DNA of 64,000 nt from Hyaloraphidium curvatum (Eukaryota > Monoblepharomycota > Hyaloraphidiomycetes > Hyaloraphidiales > Hyaloraphidiaceae). Location: NCBI GenBank assembly GCA_025558095.1, contig JAIVFI010000016.1:496001-560000 (forward strand), given 5' to 3'. Each line of letters starts with the position of its first letter. The first letter of the stretch is position 1. The position numbers and the translations under genes are program-made. Of this stretch, positions 54,665-64,000 are shown piece after piece. The notes beneath the pieces are model-generated. The model saw only the letters and a program-made list of their open reading frames with translations. It did not search any database and was not told the origin of the DNA.

Positions 54665-55152
54665 TGGCGGAGACTCGAAGGGGACGAAAATTGGCGAGAG
54701 GGACACATGGACTTGCACCGGCTCGGACGGCGGGTGGATGCGCGGCTGTCGCGCGGACGCGCCGCGCACCTGACTACCGGAGGGATTGATTTTTGACTCA
54801 CGGCAGAGCATGTAGCGCTTGTAGGCTAATTGAGGGACCAGCGTGACTTGGTGGCCGGCCGGGGAACGGAAGCCGTCTGTCGTGCACGACGCGGCGAGGG
54901 GAGCGGACCGTTTGACGGGGACGATCGGAGCATGTCGATTCTAGTGGTCCATTGCAGGCAGGCAAACTGTGAGTCGCATGCTGTGTTGCGTTGCGACACG
55001 CGGGGGCGCAAAAAGGACACGCGTGCGCAAGGACGCCCGGAACCGGAGATCGGAAACCGCCCGGCATTGCCCTTTCCCCGCTTTTCCAAACCGTTCCGCG
55101 GGCACGGATCCGACCTACTCCGCGATCGCGCTTGCTCTGAACGAGAACAAGG
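54665..55152. other. Intergenic region, no gene seen
   Basis: 488 nt upstream of the secreted lipase. Overlapping frames exist because of high GC, but none has an ATG with protein-like composition. It should contain the lipase promoter and 5' leader. Confidence 0.45.
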
Positions 55153-56963
55153 ATGTCCCCGCGGGGCGCCGCGAGCTTCTGGCTGGCCGCGGCGGCCGCC
55201 GCACTGGTCGCGCTGGGCCTGTCGCTCGGCGTCGTCGCGGCGCCTGTCAACGGCTCCCTTTCCGTGACGTCCTTCTTCTCGTCGCTGCGGAGGCGCCAGG
55301 GACCCCAGATGGGTGAGAACTGCTGCAACGCGCGGTGCCCTGACTGTGACTCTCCAGCTGACGGAGTCCGATTCACCGCAGACTGGGGACGCAACTACCG
55401 TGTCCTGCAGAGCATCGCGGCACAGGCTTCCCTTGACGTCTACGGCGCCGACGTATACGAGTACTCCTTCAGTATTGCCGGCGCGGACGGCAGCTGCGAT
55501 ACAGCCCGATTCGTTCGCAGGCACAGGCACCCCGAGGTCGCCGTCTACGAAGATTTGCGCCTGGGCTGGCAGATGCTCGTCTTCAGGGGCACGGACGGAT
55601 TCGAGGACTTCACAGACAACCTGTTGGCTTTGGGAAACAACTGCGATATCGGGGGTCCGTGCGGGCGCGTGCATTGGGGATACTACAGGGAGTTCCAGGT
55701 GCGGATGGGATGGCTCCAGAGCGTCCTCGACTTCAACTCCCGCATGCTTGTCACGGGGCATTCCCTCGGTCAGTCTGCTGGCCTCGCAATTTGGATGCCG
55801 GTGTTGATGGATACGTGTTTGACAGGCGGCGGAATGGCGGTTCTGGGAGGTCTTTACGTGCAGCGCCGTGGGGCCCCTGAAGTCCACGTTGTCACTTTCG
55901 GGCAACCCAGCGTGACGGACGAGACTTTTCGTTCCGTTTTCAACGGCGCCGGAATTACCTACGACCGTTTCTTCACATCGTGCGGCCCCTACATCGACTG
56001 GGTGGTTCGGGACCTTTATCCGGGCTTCAACCATTTTGGAAACCATATACCCCTGGCAGCATCCAGTTGCGACGATCTGCACAGCTCGACGCTCTACGCA
56101 TCGCTCCTGCAACCACTACGAGGGGACGTGCAATGCACGGCGCCGCCTCCCCCGCCATCTTCCAATCTCGGGTGCACATGCACGAGCAGTTGCGGTCCCT
56201 CCCCTGAGGAACCGCGCAGCTGGTGCTGGACCCAGGCGGGCTGCGGACAGCAGCACACCACCCTCGGCATCTGGACCAGCTACTGGGACTACTGCGACGG
56301 GCAGCACGGGGGTAGCGGCTCGGAAAACTACGCCAGCGACCATTCGTCGGCCTCCACGGGCGCATGCGGCGGCCCGCCGTACTCCCGCACGCCTTCGGAC
56401 GACACGCCCGAGATGACCTGCCGCGGTAAGTAAGCCTATGCAACGTTCTTCCTCTATCCGCATTTCTGATCTTGCACGCAGCTCCAACGGGTGGTCCGAG
56501 TTATCCTGGAAGCTCGTGGACGTGCCTCCAAGACGAAGGCGGCGCGGACATGTGGGTGCCGGTCAAGCGGACGGAGCAGGGACAGGTCGGATGCATGTCA
56601 ACGAACTCTTGGGACTGGTGCGTTTCCTATAGCCATCGTCCTTGCAGCACTGACTTCCTTTTGTCCAGCATTTGGGCTCCGAGGTCCTGCTGCGAGAGAG
56701 TTGCGGCCTCCGGGGATGACACGTCGCCTTACTTTGAGGTCTGTTGTCGCTGTGGTTGCCACTGCATTGCCATATTTATAATGTGCATTCAGTGCGGAAG
56801 CTTGCACTACAGGATCTGGGGCACATCGGGATACAGCGACCCGTACGTTTGATTCTTCTTTGAGAGATCTGCAGCTAATCGATCGCTCCTCAGCAACCAC
56901 TGGTGCTACAGGGGCTGGCAAGCTCTGAACCCGGGCCAGCCCATGCCGGTGGTTCAGTGCTGA
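55153..56963 (+). CDS. Secreted class 3 lipase with Cys-rich tail
   Basis: Predicted 532-aa protein from five exons; introns 56426-56481, 56618-56668, 56739-56792 (optional, keeps frame) and 56843-56893. The N-terminus has a signal peptide (SFWLAAAAAALVALGLSLGVVA). A Cys-rich propiece and a Lipase_3 domain follow: LVFRGTDGFEDFTDN, the nucleophile in TGHSLGQSAG, THVVTFGQP-like VVTFGQPSV, DWVVRDLYPGF, and a plausible catalytic His in HFGNHIPL. After residue about 335 a Pro-rich linker leads to Cys/Trp modules (SWCWTQAGCG, SYWDYCDG, then SSWTC, NHWCYRGW). The modules look extracellular and disulphide-bonded. Substrate-binding is a guess. Secreted lipase, probably active. Confidence 0.8.
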
Positions 56964-57363
56964 TCTTGCAGGCATCTGCGGCCATCTTCCCCGCTCTGGG
57001 TCATCGACGCGACCACCTCCAACGCGTTCGACATTGGGGCATACCTATAGCATCCACATAGACATTCCCTCAGTTATTCATCGCACTCAATCTTAGCTTC
57101 CGCGCTTCCGAGCATGTAGACTTGTCAACAGAGATGATTGATTGGACACCTTCGATAACGGCCCGCCGCAAGTTGATGCGGGCATCCAACCCCTAGTGTA
57201 TGAAGCCTTGCTTGCAGTCGCGGCTTATTCGCTTGTATGGTGCAACCGAAGCGTTTTCTTCAAAGTCCGGGCAAGGGCGTGAGGCGGGGAGCGGCCGCCG
57301 CTTCCCACATTTGCCTCTCGGCTTGACGCGAACATCTCGGGCCTGCAGCCGCGGCCGAGGACC
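56964..57363. other. Intergenic region, no gene seen
   Basis: 400 nt between the lipase stop and the MFS start. It is somewhat AT-richer than its surroundings around 57040-57200. No convincing coding frame was found. Confidence 0.45.
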
Positions 57364-58938
57364 ATGGCCGACCCTCCCGGCGCGGGATCGCCGGGTAAAG
57401 ATCCGGATCAAAACGTCGATGGAGAGCTCGCGCCGCCTGCGCCCTCTCTTTCGGTTGTGGCGACTCCGGAAGTTCGCGAGAGTCTCCCCGCGCCCGAATT
57501 GCCGCCGGAAGGAACCGGCAACGGCGCTCTGGAGGTGAAGCAATCCTACGAGTCAGTTGGCTCGGCGGAGAGCACCGTCGCCGTGCCCACCGCGGACCCC
57601 GCGGACTCGGATGCCAGAACCCCACCGGCTGCTGAACCAGATCCGGCGGCGGGGAAGTTGGTCATGGACTGGAAGCTGCTCCTGCTCATTGCGGTCGCCG
57701 GCTCCGTCGCCGTCGGCCAGCTCTACAACACTCAGCCGCTCTTGAGTACTGTCGAGGTGGTGTTCGGAGTGTCAACATCGACCGCGGGGTCCGTGGTCGC
57801 GCTCACGCAAGGCGGATACGCAATTACGCTGATCCTCGTGACTCCGCTCGCCGACATTCTTCCCCGGAAAGAACTCATCTGCGGCCTCTACGTCGCCACC
57901 ATCGCCTGCACCGTTGGCTTGGCACTCGTGCCCAACATCGTCGGCTTCCAGGTGCTTTCCTTTTTCATCGGCTTCTTCACCTGCTCGGGACAGGTGCTCA
58001 TGCCGCTCGCGGCCGAGCTCTCGCCGCCGGGCAGGATGGGCAGGAACCTCGCTATCATCTCCACTGGCATGACCCTCGCGGTTCTGATGGCTCGCCTCAT
58101 GTCCGGCATCATTTCGGACCGCCTTGGCTTCCGCCAGGTGTACTGGATCGCCGCCGGCGTGCAGGGCTTCGTCCTCGTCCTGATGGTGCTGTTCCTCCCC
58201 CGAGTGCCCCACGAGACGGCCAAGGAGAGCTACCCGACCCTGCTCCGCTCCATGGTCTCGCTGCTCTTCCACGATCCCGTGCTGCAGCACAGCGCCGCCA
58301 TTGCCCTGTTCTGCTTCGCCGCCTTCACGACCTTCTGGACCACCACATCCTTCCTCCTTTCCTCCCCTCCCTTTTCGTACACGGACGCGCAGATCGGCCT
58401 GCTCGCCGTGCCAGGCGCCGCAGGCGTCCTCATGGTTTCCTTCGTCGGCCGCCTGGGGGACCGTTTCGGGCCGTTTGCCGTCATCGGACTCGGCATCGGG
58501 CTCACCCTGGTCTCGTGGATCCAGTGCCTCATCTTCGGATCTTGGGCCGCGGCATCCGTGTTCGTCTGTGCCTTTGCTCTGGACTTTGGGGTCCAAGTCC
58601 AACAAGTTTTGAATCAGATGAGGATCTTCGGCACGCGCGCACGGGCGTCGGGCAAGCGGAGCAGGCTGAACGGCATCTACATGCTCGTCGGCTACTCGGG
58701 AACCTTCATCGGCAGTGCCGTCGGCACGGCTTGCTACGTGAGGGCCGGATGGACCGGCGCTGGTGGCGCAGGAACCGGATTTGCGCTGCTGGCCCTGATC
58801 GTGTGGATCGGAGGAGGACCGGGAGGCAGGCCCAAGTCCTGGGGAGGGGAGGAGGAGTGGCGATGGCCGTGGGTCCGAGCGCCCGTTGCTCCTGCGCCGA
58901 CTGCGGACGTGGAGATGGCGGCGAAGCCGGATAACTAG
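57364..58938 (+). CDS. MFS transporter of bacterial YnfM-like type
   Basis: Intronless gene of 524 aa, start in context accATGG. An acidic, Pro-rich leader of about 95 residues is followed by 12 predicted membrane spans, beginning LLLLIAVAGSVAVGQLYNTQPLL. The YNTQPLL motif, then SVVALTQGGYAITLILVTPLADIL with PRKELI, match the (Y)NQPLL...LTQxGYAxGLLL...PLGD..RR signature of bacterial DHA1-type MFS carriers. The second half begins LFHDPVLQHSAAIALFCFAAFTTFWTT. The C-terminus is short. Substrates are unknown; drug or sugar efflux is typical for the family. The absence of introns, in a gene-rich region where most genes have several, is consistent with horizontal origin but does not prove it. Confidence 0.82.
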   Translation: MADPPGAGSPGKDPDQNVDGELAPPAPSLSVVATPEVRESLPAPELPPEGTGNGALEVKQSYESVGSAESTVAVPTADPADSDARTPPAAEPDPAAGKLVMDWKLLLLIAVAGSVAVGQLYNTQPLLSTVEVVFGVSTSTAGSVVALTQGGYAITLILVTPLADILPRKELICGLYVATIACTVGLALVPNIVGFQVLSFFIGFFTCSGQVLMPLAAELSPPGRMGRNLAIISTGMTLAVLMARLMSGIISDRLGFRQVYWIAAGVQGFVLVLMVLFLPRVPHETAKESYPTLLRSMVSLLFHDPVLQHSAAIALFCFAAFTTFWTTTSFLLSSPPFSYTDAQIGLLAVPGAAGVLMVSFVGRLGDRFGPFAVIGLGIGLTLVSWIQCLIFGSWAAASVFVCAFALDFGVQVQQVLNQMRIFGTRARASGKRSRLNGIYMLVGYSGTFIGSAVGTACYVRAGWTGAGGAGTGFALLALIVWIGGGPGGRPKSWGGEEEWRWPWVRAPVAPAPTADVEMAAKPDN

Positions 58939-59028
58939 CTAGATCTTGTGAGAGAGGATTCAATGCAGTGCGCGTGTCCTCGATAAGTGAGCAAAGCTTC
59001 AGATTCAAGCCATTCCATGTACAGAGCA

Positions 59029-62000
59029 TCATTCTCCAAACTTCATCTGCAGATCCATCGTCCATGTAAGCGGGTGCATGTCTGCCCGCGCGTCTCCGGG
59101 CCCCAGGAAACCAAAGTCAAGCCCGCCCGTCGCAGGGTCCCCGGGCACCGCGACCGAGTCGGGTGCCACTTGGACCACATCGCCGCTGCACGTGATGACG
59201 GCGTACCCCGTCCCCTTCACGTTCTCGCTGAAGACGGCGTGGTCGACCCGGAAAGCGAGCACCGCGTTGCCACCGAGGGCGGCGCTGTGGGCCCTGACCA
59301 CGGCCAGCATCTCGCCAAAGAACCCGTGAACAAAGCCTCCCATGCCCTTGCTCTGGTCCGTCGCGTCGTACTCGAGGTACGACTCCTTGACAAAGTGGAA
59401 CGAAAGCACGCCCAAGTACCGCACCACTCGGCAGCCAGGGATGTGCGAGAGAGGCGTAATCTCAACGAAGCGGACAGGCGGAGCGGATTGGATCACCGCG
59501 TTGTCGGCGGCCCAGGTCCCTGTGCGACCAAGCGTGTCGCCTCCAGCCGCCAGCGACATGGGCACCGGCGTCGTCGTGCCGCTCGGCCGTTCTCCCTGAC
59601 CTTCCACAGTCAGGAACTGTAGGACCTGGGGAGCATCGCCCGTCGAGTCGCCCCGGCCCCTCGGGGAGCCGCTGTCGGATCCCGAACGAGGCGTGGGGCC
59701 GTTGCTGCCGAAAGAGTGCGCTCCCTTATCCCCAACGCCGGCCAAGGCAAGGTCGACCATTCTGTCAAACTCCTCCCGGGTGTCCGAGCCCACGCTGTCG
59801 GGCAAGCTGTCCGGATTCTTGCCGTTCTCGGCCCCAGGGCTGTCGCTCTCTTCCTTGGGGATCGGAGGCAGGGATTTGAGGAGGCTCGAACTCGAGAGGA
59901 AGAGGTCAAGCTGACTGGCGAGCCTGCTTTCGGGGAGGTGCATCGCCTGCCCCACCACGCTCGCCGTGAGGCGGATGTAGACCTCGTAGTCGTCCAGCAC
60001 CTGCACGTCGTGCTCGATGCCGAGCACGGCACACGGCTGCATGTAAGAGAGCCGAAAGGCCAGCTCCTCGTACATCTCGCGGAAGAGCGCCGCGAGCTGA
60101 CGGTTCGGATGGTGCGAGGCAATCGCAATGATGCCCTGCCGAACCACGACAATGAATTGCGAGTTGGCATTGCGCGTGACCTTCAGGTGCGCGAGGCGGG
60201 GAGGGAGGGACTCGATGCTCAAGAGCTGGAAAGCATCCGAGAAGCGGCGGTCCAAAAGCACTGCCATCTGTGGGATGACCATAGTCAGCGGCGAACCCCG
60301 ATTTCGATTGTAGACGGCTCACCAAATCCTCGTCCGTATCATCGTCAATCTGCACGATGACGGACGACTGAATAACCGGTACGGTCCTCGCGTCATTCGC
60401 GCTTCCCCATGAGCCCCGTCGCCTTCTGCGCCCCTCGTCGCCCGAGTCCGAATCCGCGGAATCGGAGCCCGATGCCGCCGTCCCGTCATACGTCGCCGTG
60501 TCCTCGTAGACCGAGCCACCGGTGCCGTTCTGCTCGCCTTCCTCCTCTGCAGCCTTCGCCCTCCTGGCTGCTGCCTGCGCCAGCGAGCGCGACAGCTCGG
60601 CCTCGATTACGCGCCGGTTGTCCTCGCTCAGCTGCACGATGCGCTCCTGGATCTCGAGCAGCTTGCGGTCCTCCTCGTCGATGACGCCCAGGTTGCGAGC
60701 AATCTTGAGGGCCGCGGGGAGCGGCAGAGCCTTGAGGTACATGCCGGTGCCGACGGCGGTGGCAACGATCAGGTTGTCGCCGACGGAGAGCTGGAACTTG
60801 AGCCCAAAGATGGCGTTCATCCCGTAGATGCGCAGCTTGTAGATGAGCTGCCTGTGGATGTCGTACTGCACGAACGGGAGGGCGTCGCTGACAATCTCGG
60901 CATCCTGCTCGCCCTCTGCCCGCTTCTTCTGCCGGCACACGTGCGCCTCGATAAGCACAGTCTGGTCCAAAGTTTCGAGCTCCGCGGGAGGCTCCATGGT
61001 CGCGAGGATCATCTCGGGGACGTAGCGCCTTCCGCACCGGCCGCACTTGGTAAAAGTCATCGGGAAAGGGGTCGCGTGGCGGTTGTACGAGATGTGACAA
61101 ATGCTGCAAGCTGAGTGCAAAGGTTAGTGCTTGGAATAGAGCAAGAGGCGCAGAGTCGGCCACGCACGTCTCTTTCGGCGGGCCCTCCGACGCCGGTCGA
61201 ACCCGACAGACGACGCGTTGGTCCCTTCCCTCGCCACCGACATGCCGTTGGGCGAGGACAGCCTCCTCCCGCCCATGCCCGAAGCCACCGACTCCCCATC
61301 GTCGGCGACCGGACTCGACGCGCCCGACCCGACCATCTGCCTGCCCCTCCATCTGGCCGGCTGCGGCTCCTCCGCCGCCAGCAAGGCCAGGTCCAAGTTG
61401 GCCGCGGTGCCGCTCGCCGTGAGCACGTACAGCTCGTCCGATATCGTCGTGGTCTCGGTGTACCCGACCACGTAGGAGCACCCCAGCGCGCGGGCGTGGC
61501 TCTCGATCTCGTCCCGGAGCTCGGTCCACCACGCGTCGCGGACTTCGTCCTCGTCGTCATCGGCCTCGATGAGCTTGACGCTGCGGGCCGTGACGAGGCC
61601 GCCGATGCTCGAGACGGCGCCGTTCGGGAACTTGGAAACCGTGACGAGGCGGCGGTCCGTGGAGAAGGCGCGGAGCTTCGGATTCAGAGCTACAGTGGCG
61701 GCGGTGGTTTGTCGGGCGACAGAATAGGGCTGCGGGGCGTTGTTTGGGAGCGCTGTGACAGGCGTGCTGGGCCGGAGAACGCTGCCCGGAACGCCCGGCG
61801 TGCTGTGGGCATCACCAGTCGACGGTGCAAGTTCCGCGGGCGACGGTTCAGGAACGGGGATGAGGAGCTTCTCCGACGGCCGGCTGGAAGTCCGCCCTTT
61901 GGGCTCGGGCTTTGCCAGCGCACCAGTGCTATCGGCGGATCCAGAAACAGGAGTTGAGGTCGTTATCTCGACGGCCGGTTTCGGGGTCCCGGAAGCCGTA

Positions 62001-63230
62001 GGCGGTACGGTAGCGGAAGCCGAGCTGGTCCTAGCATGGCGAGGTCGTGGTGCCTCCGGTGCGATCTCCTCATTGTTCGCCCCGTCCATGCCCGATTCCG
62101 AGGCAACGGTGCCCTGCAACTTGACCTCCGCGACCGGGTAAGGAACAGGAGTGGGTTGCGCTGCGGTGAGAAGCACGGCGGTCCCCTTGGCGCGGTAGGT
62201 GATGATGCGCTCGCTCTTCTCAAGGTCCAGATACTGCCGGAAGCCGACCACGGCGTTGCCGCCCATGGCAGCGACCCGCTTTCCCAATTGACGGCGGATG
62301 TGGCCCGAGAGCCGGAACAACAAGAGCTGTCGCGACTCGTTGGAGAAACGAGGGGTTCGGAAAGTGTCCCTGGAAAACCACCCCGGTTCAGAAAGTCGTC
62401 GAACAGAAGAATGATTCCGAAAACTCACGCCCAATGGTACTCCGGATCATCGTTCCAGTCCAGCAGTTCGACAAATCCGAGGACCTGGCTCACCCGGTAG
62501 TAGTAGCCGCCAGGGCCAGCGAACGCCTGGCCGGGATACACCATGATGTCGCCGTGGGTAGGCGACTCGGGCCCGATATCCGACGGCACCCTGATCACGT
62601 CCCTCCCGTCGTCGTCCATGGTCCCTCTCCGCTGGACCGGCGGGCCCGGCGGCGGGCAGGCCACCATGCTCGGCGTGCAGAAGTACTGAACGCCCGCCGA
62701 CGAGTCCCTGAACGGGTTCGAGTCCCCGAAAAATTGCAGCCTGATCTGCACGTTGATTTCGCCGCGCACGCCCAGCAGCGTGTCGACGATCGGCACCCAG
62801 CCCGAGATCTGCCCGGGGGACCCCCGCGCCGCCCCGGCCGTGCCCTCGTCCCACGCGGCCGTCAGCAGCGGGTTCAAATCGAAGAACACGAGGCCGATAA
62901 TGTCGTCCGACGTGATGACGTCCGAGTCGACGACGCGCAGTTCCAGCGGCTCGTTCTGGATCACCGAATCGTCCCCGACCTCGAAGCGGAAGTCCTCGTT
63001 CCACACGGGGTTCAGCGTGCGCCGCGCCGTCTCCGTCCGCTTCACGTCAAAGTCCGCCAGCCGCAGCTCGACGTACGCGTCCGTCAGCTCGGTCTGTGCG
63101 CGCAGCAGCAGCCGGGACGCGGGACGGAGTCAGACGCGTCAAGCGGCTCCGCGCGGTCGGGACGTACCCGGACGTCCATGATCGGCAGGTTCCGCGCCGC
63201 CGCGATCCGGACCTTGAGAATGGACGGCAT
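59029..63230 (-). CDS. C2CD5 (CDP138)-like protein
   Basis: Large multi-exon gene. Exon 1 starts MPSILKVRIAAARNLPIMD. The next exon completes a C2 domain (TDAYVELRLADFDVKRTETA, LNPVWNEDFRFEV, EPLELRVVDSD). GWVPIVDTLLGVRGEINV and FCTPSMVACPPP follow, then WNDDPEYHWADRFRTPR. All align in order with animal C2CD5 (LKVKIVAGRHLPVMD, GWFPIYDTIHGIRGEINV, NEDPEYQW). GNAVVGFRQYLDLE and a CxxC pair block (CSICHISYN, then KCGRCGRRYVPEM) match too. The last exon holds GCRVVRYLGVLSFHFVKES and GGNAVLAFRVDH. Human C2CD5 is a membrane-trafficking protein and AKT substrate; here the role is unknown. Disordered linkers separate the blocks. Stop at 59029. Confidence 0.85.
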
Positions 63231-63441
63231 CTTGGCCGTCCGTCGCCGGCGGCGGTCCGCAGAATCCCACCAACGCGGGGTCGAAGAGTTTGTTTAAACT
63301 CGAATCGGAAGCGGCAACAACTGGATCATCGCGTGGTTAGAACCTTAGCCACACCCGACGTCGGCGAATCGGAGCCGAACTTCCCGCGTTTCCGACCTCG
63401 CGAGCACCTCGTCTCCCCTTTCTTTCGTGAATCGAAACTCG

Positions 63442-64000
63442 ATGGCCCCTTACAAGCTGCTTTGGAGCCCGGGCTCGTGCGCTTCGGTCGTTCAGCTGGT
63501 CAGCAGACTCCAACGAATTGCGCCCTCCCGAGCTCACCGCACGTCTTGCAGTGCCTCGAAACCGTCGGCGCCGAGTACGAGTTCATTCCGAAAGATGAGC
63601 TCGCGAAGCTGTCGCCCTTGAAGCAGGTGGGGCCTGGCTTCGAGCCGTGGGAGACGGACGCTGATGTGCTTTCCCCTCTCCCCAACCGAAACCAGATCCC
63701 TGTCCTCATCCTCCCGGACGGCACGCTGATGACCGAGTCCGTGGCCATGATCCTCCGCCTGGACGATGACTTCCCCGGCAAGCTGCTCCCCGCCCGCGGC
63801 ACCCCCGAGCGCGCGCAGGCCTACCGCTGGCTGCTGTTCACCAACGTGGACCTCCACGAGACCGTGGGCAGGTGGTACTACGCCCAGCGATTCACCACCG
63901 GGGACCCCGCGGGGGTCAAGGAGGCCTGCCTGGCCCGGCTCGCCCAACTCTTCGAAGTCCTGGAGCAGAACGCGTTCCAGGGCGGCCCGTACGTCCTGGG
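63442..64000 (+). CDS. Glutathione S-transferase-like protein, cut by window end
   Basis: The start ATG 63442 gives MAPYKLLWSPGSCAS. A 65-nt intron (63487-63551) follows, then CLETVGAEYEFIPKDELAKL. The thioredoxin-like half ends with QIPVLILPDGTLMTESVAMILRL, which contains the cis-Pro (IPVL) and the glutathione-binding ES pair. The helical C-terminal domain begins RAQAYRWLLFTNVDLHETVG and runs off the window. The family conjugates glutathione or acts in isomerisation and redox roles. The start at residue Ser9 (SPGSC) is a usual GST position for the catalytic Ser/Cys. The class is not assignable from the fragment. Confidence 0.75.

Noticed and set aside
1-64000. CRISPR arrays, tRNA, rRNA, transposons
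   Set aside because: No regularly spaced repeats, no cloverleaf-like sequence that I could recognise, and no transposase, integrase or reverse transcriptase motifs. A tRNA scan would be decisive and was not possible here.

Overview
This looks like nuclear DNA of a compact, GC-rich fungal (or close opisthokont) genome. About 34 protein genes are packed on both strands, most split by short GT-AG introns of roughly 47-67 nt (typical donors GTGGGT, GTGCGT or GTGAGT, with a CTGAC/CTGAT branch-like motif before the acceptor). Almost every splice model closes in frame. The gene set includes a C2CD5/CDP138 homologue, a ZNF511-type zinc-finger protein, a Rif1 homologue and MYND, GMC and fungal C2H2-regulator proteins. 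An animal-like C2CD5 beside fungal families makes me lean towards an early-diverging (chytrid or monoblepharid grade) fungus over a Dikarya yeast. That placement is inference. I saw no rRNA, tRNA, CRISPR or transposon.

Layout. 1-10.2 kb: the end of a type I membrane protein, a multi-pass membrane protein, an SDR dehydrogenase, a monocarboxylate-type MFS carrier, a MYND protein and a C2-plus-class-3-lipase protein. 10.3-15.7 kb: a large Rif1-like gene and a second SDR with a GC-AG intron. 15.9-18.6 kb: three membrane proteins, two of them DUF2306-like and divergent. 18.9-25.1 kb: two divergent ABCG half-transporters. 25.2-33.0 kb: maleylacetoacetate isomerase, an LRR/F-box-like protein, a glycosyltransferase, an F-box protein and a protein kinase. 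34.1-38.9 kb: an FAD monooxygenase and a BCS1-like AAA ATPase.

39.4-52.7 kb holds two members of an unrecognised membrane family (39.4 and 51.3 kb). Between them lie an alpha/beta hydrolase, a LOG-type phosphoribohydrolase, a metallothionein with nine Cys-X-Cys pairs, an MDR oxidoreductase, a GMC oxidoreductase, a ferredoxin-reductase-like protein and a C2H2 regulator. 52.8-64 kb: a ZNF511-like protein, a small low-complexity protein, a secreted lipase with a Cys-rich tail, an intronless MFS carrier of bacterial type, the C2CD5 homologue and a GST cut by the window edge.

Possible teamwork (inference): the two ABCG half-transporters share one promoter region and may form a heterodimer. The MDR, GMC, flavoreductase and C2H2 genes at 43.4-51.2 kb may be a small regulated redox cluster. 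Splice sites were read by eye from GT-AG (or GC-AG) boundaries, frame closure and family motifs; no RNA data were available.
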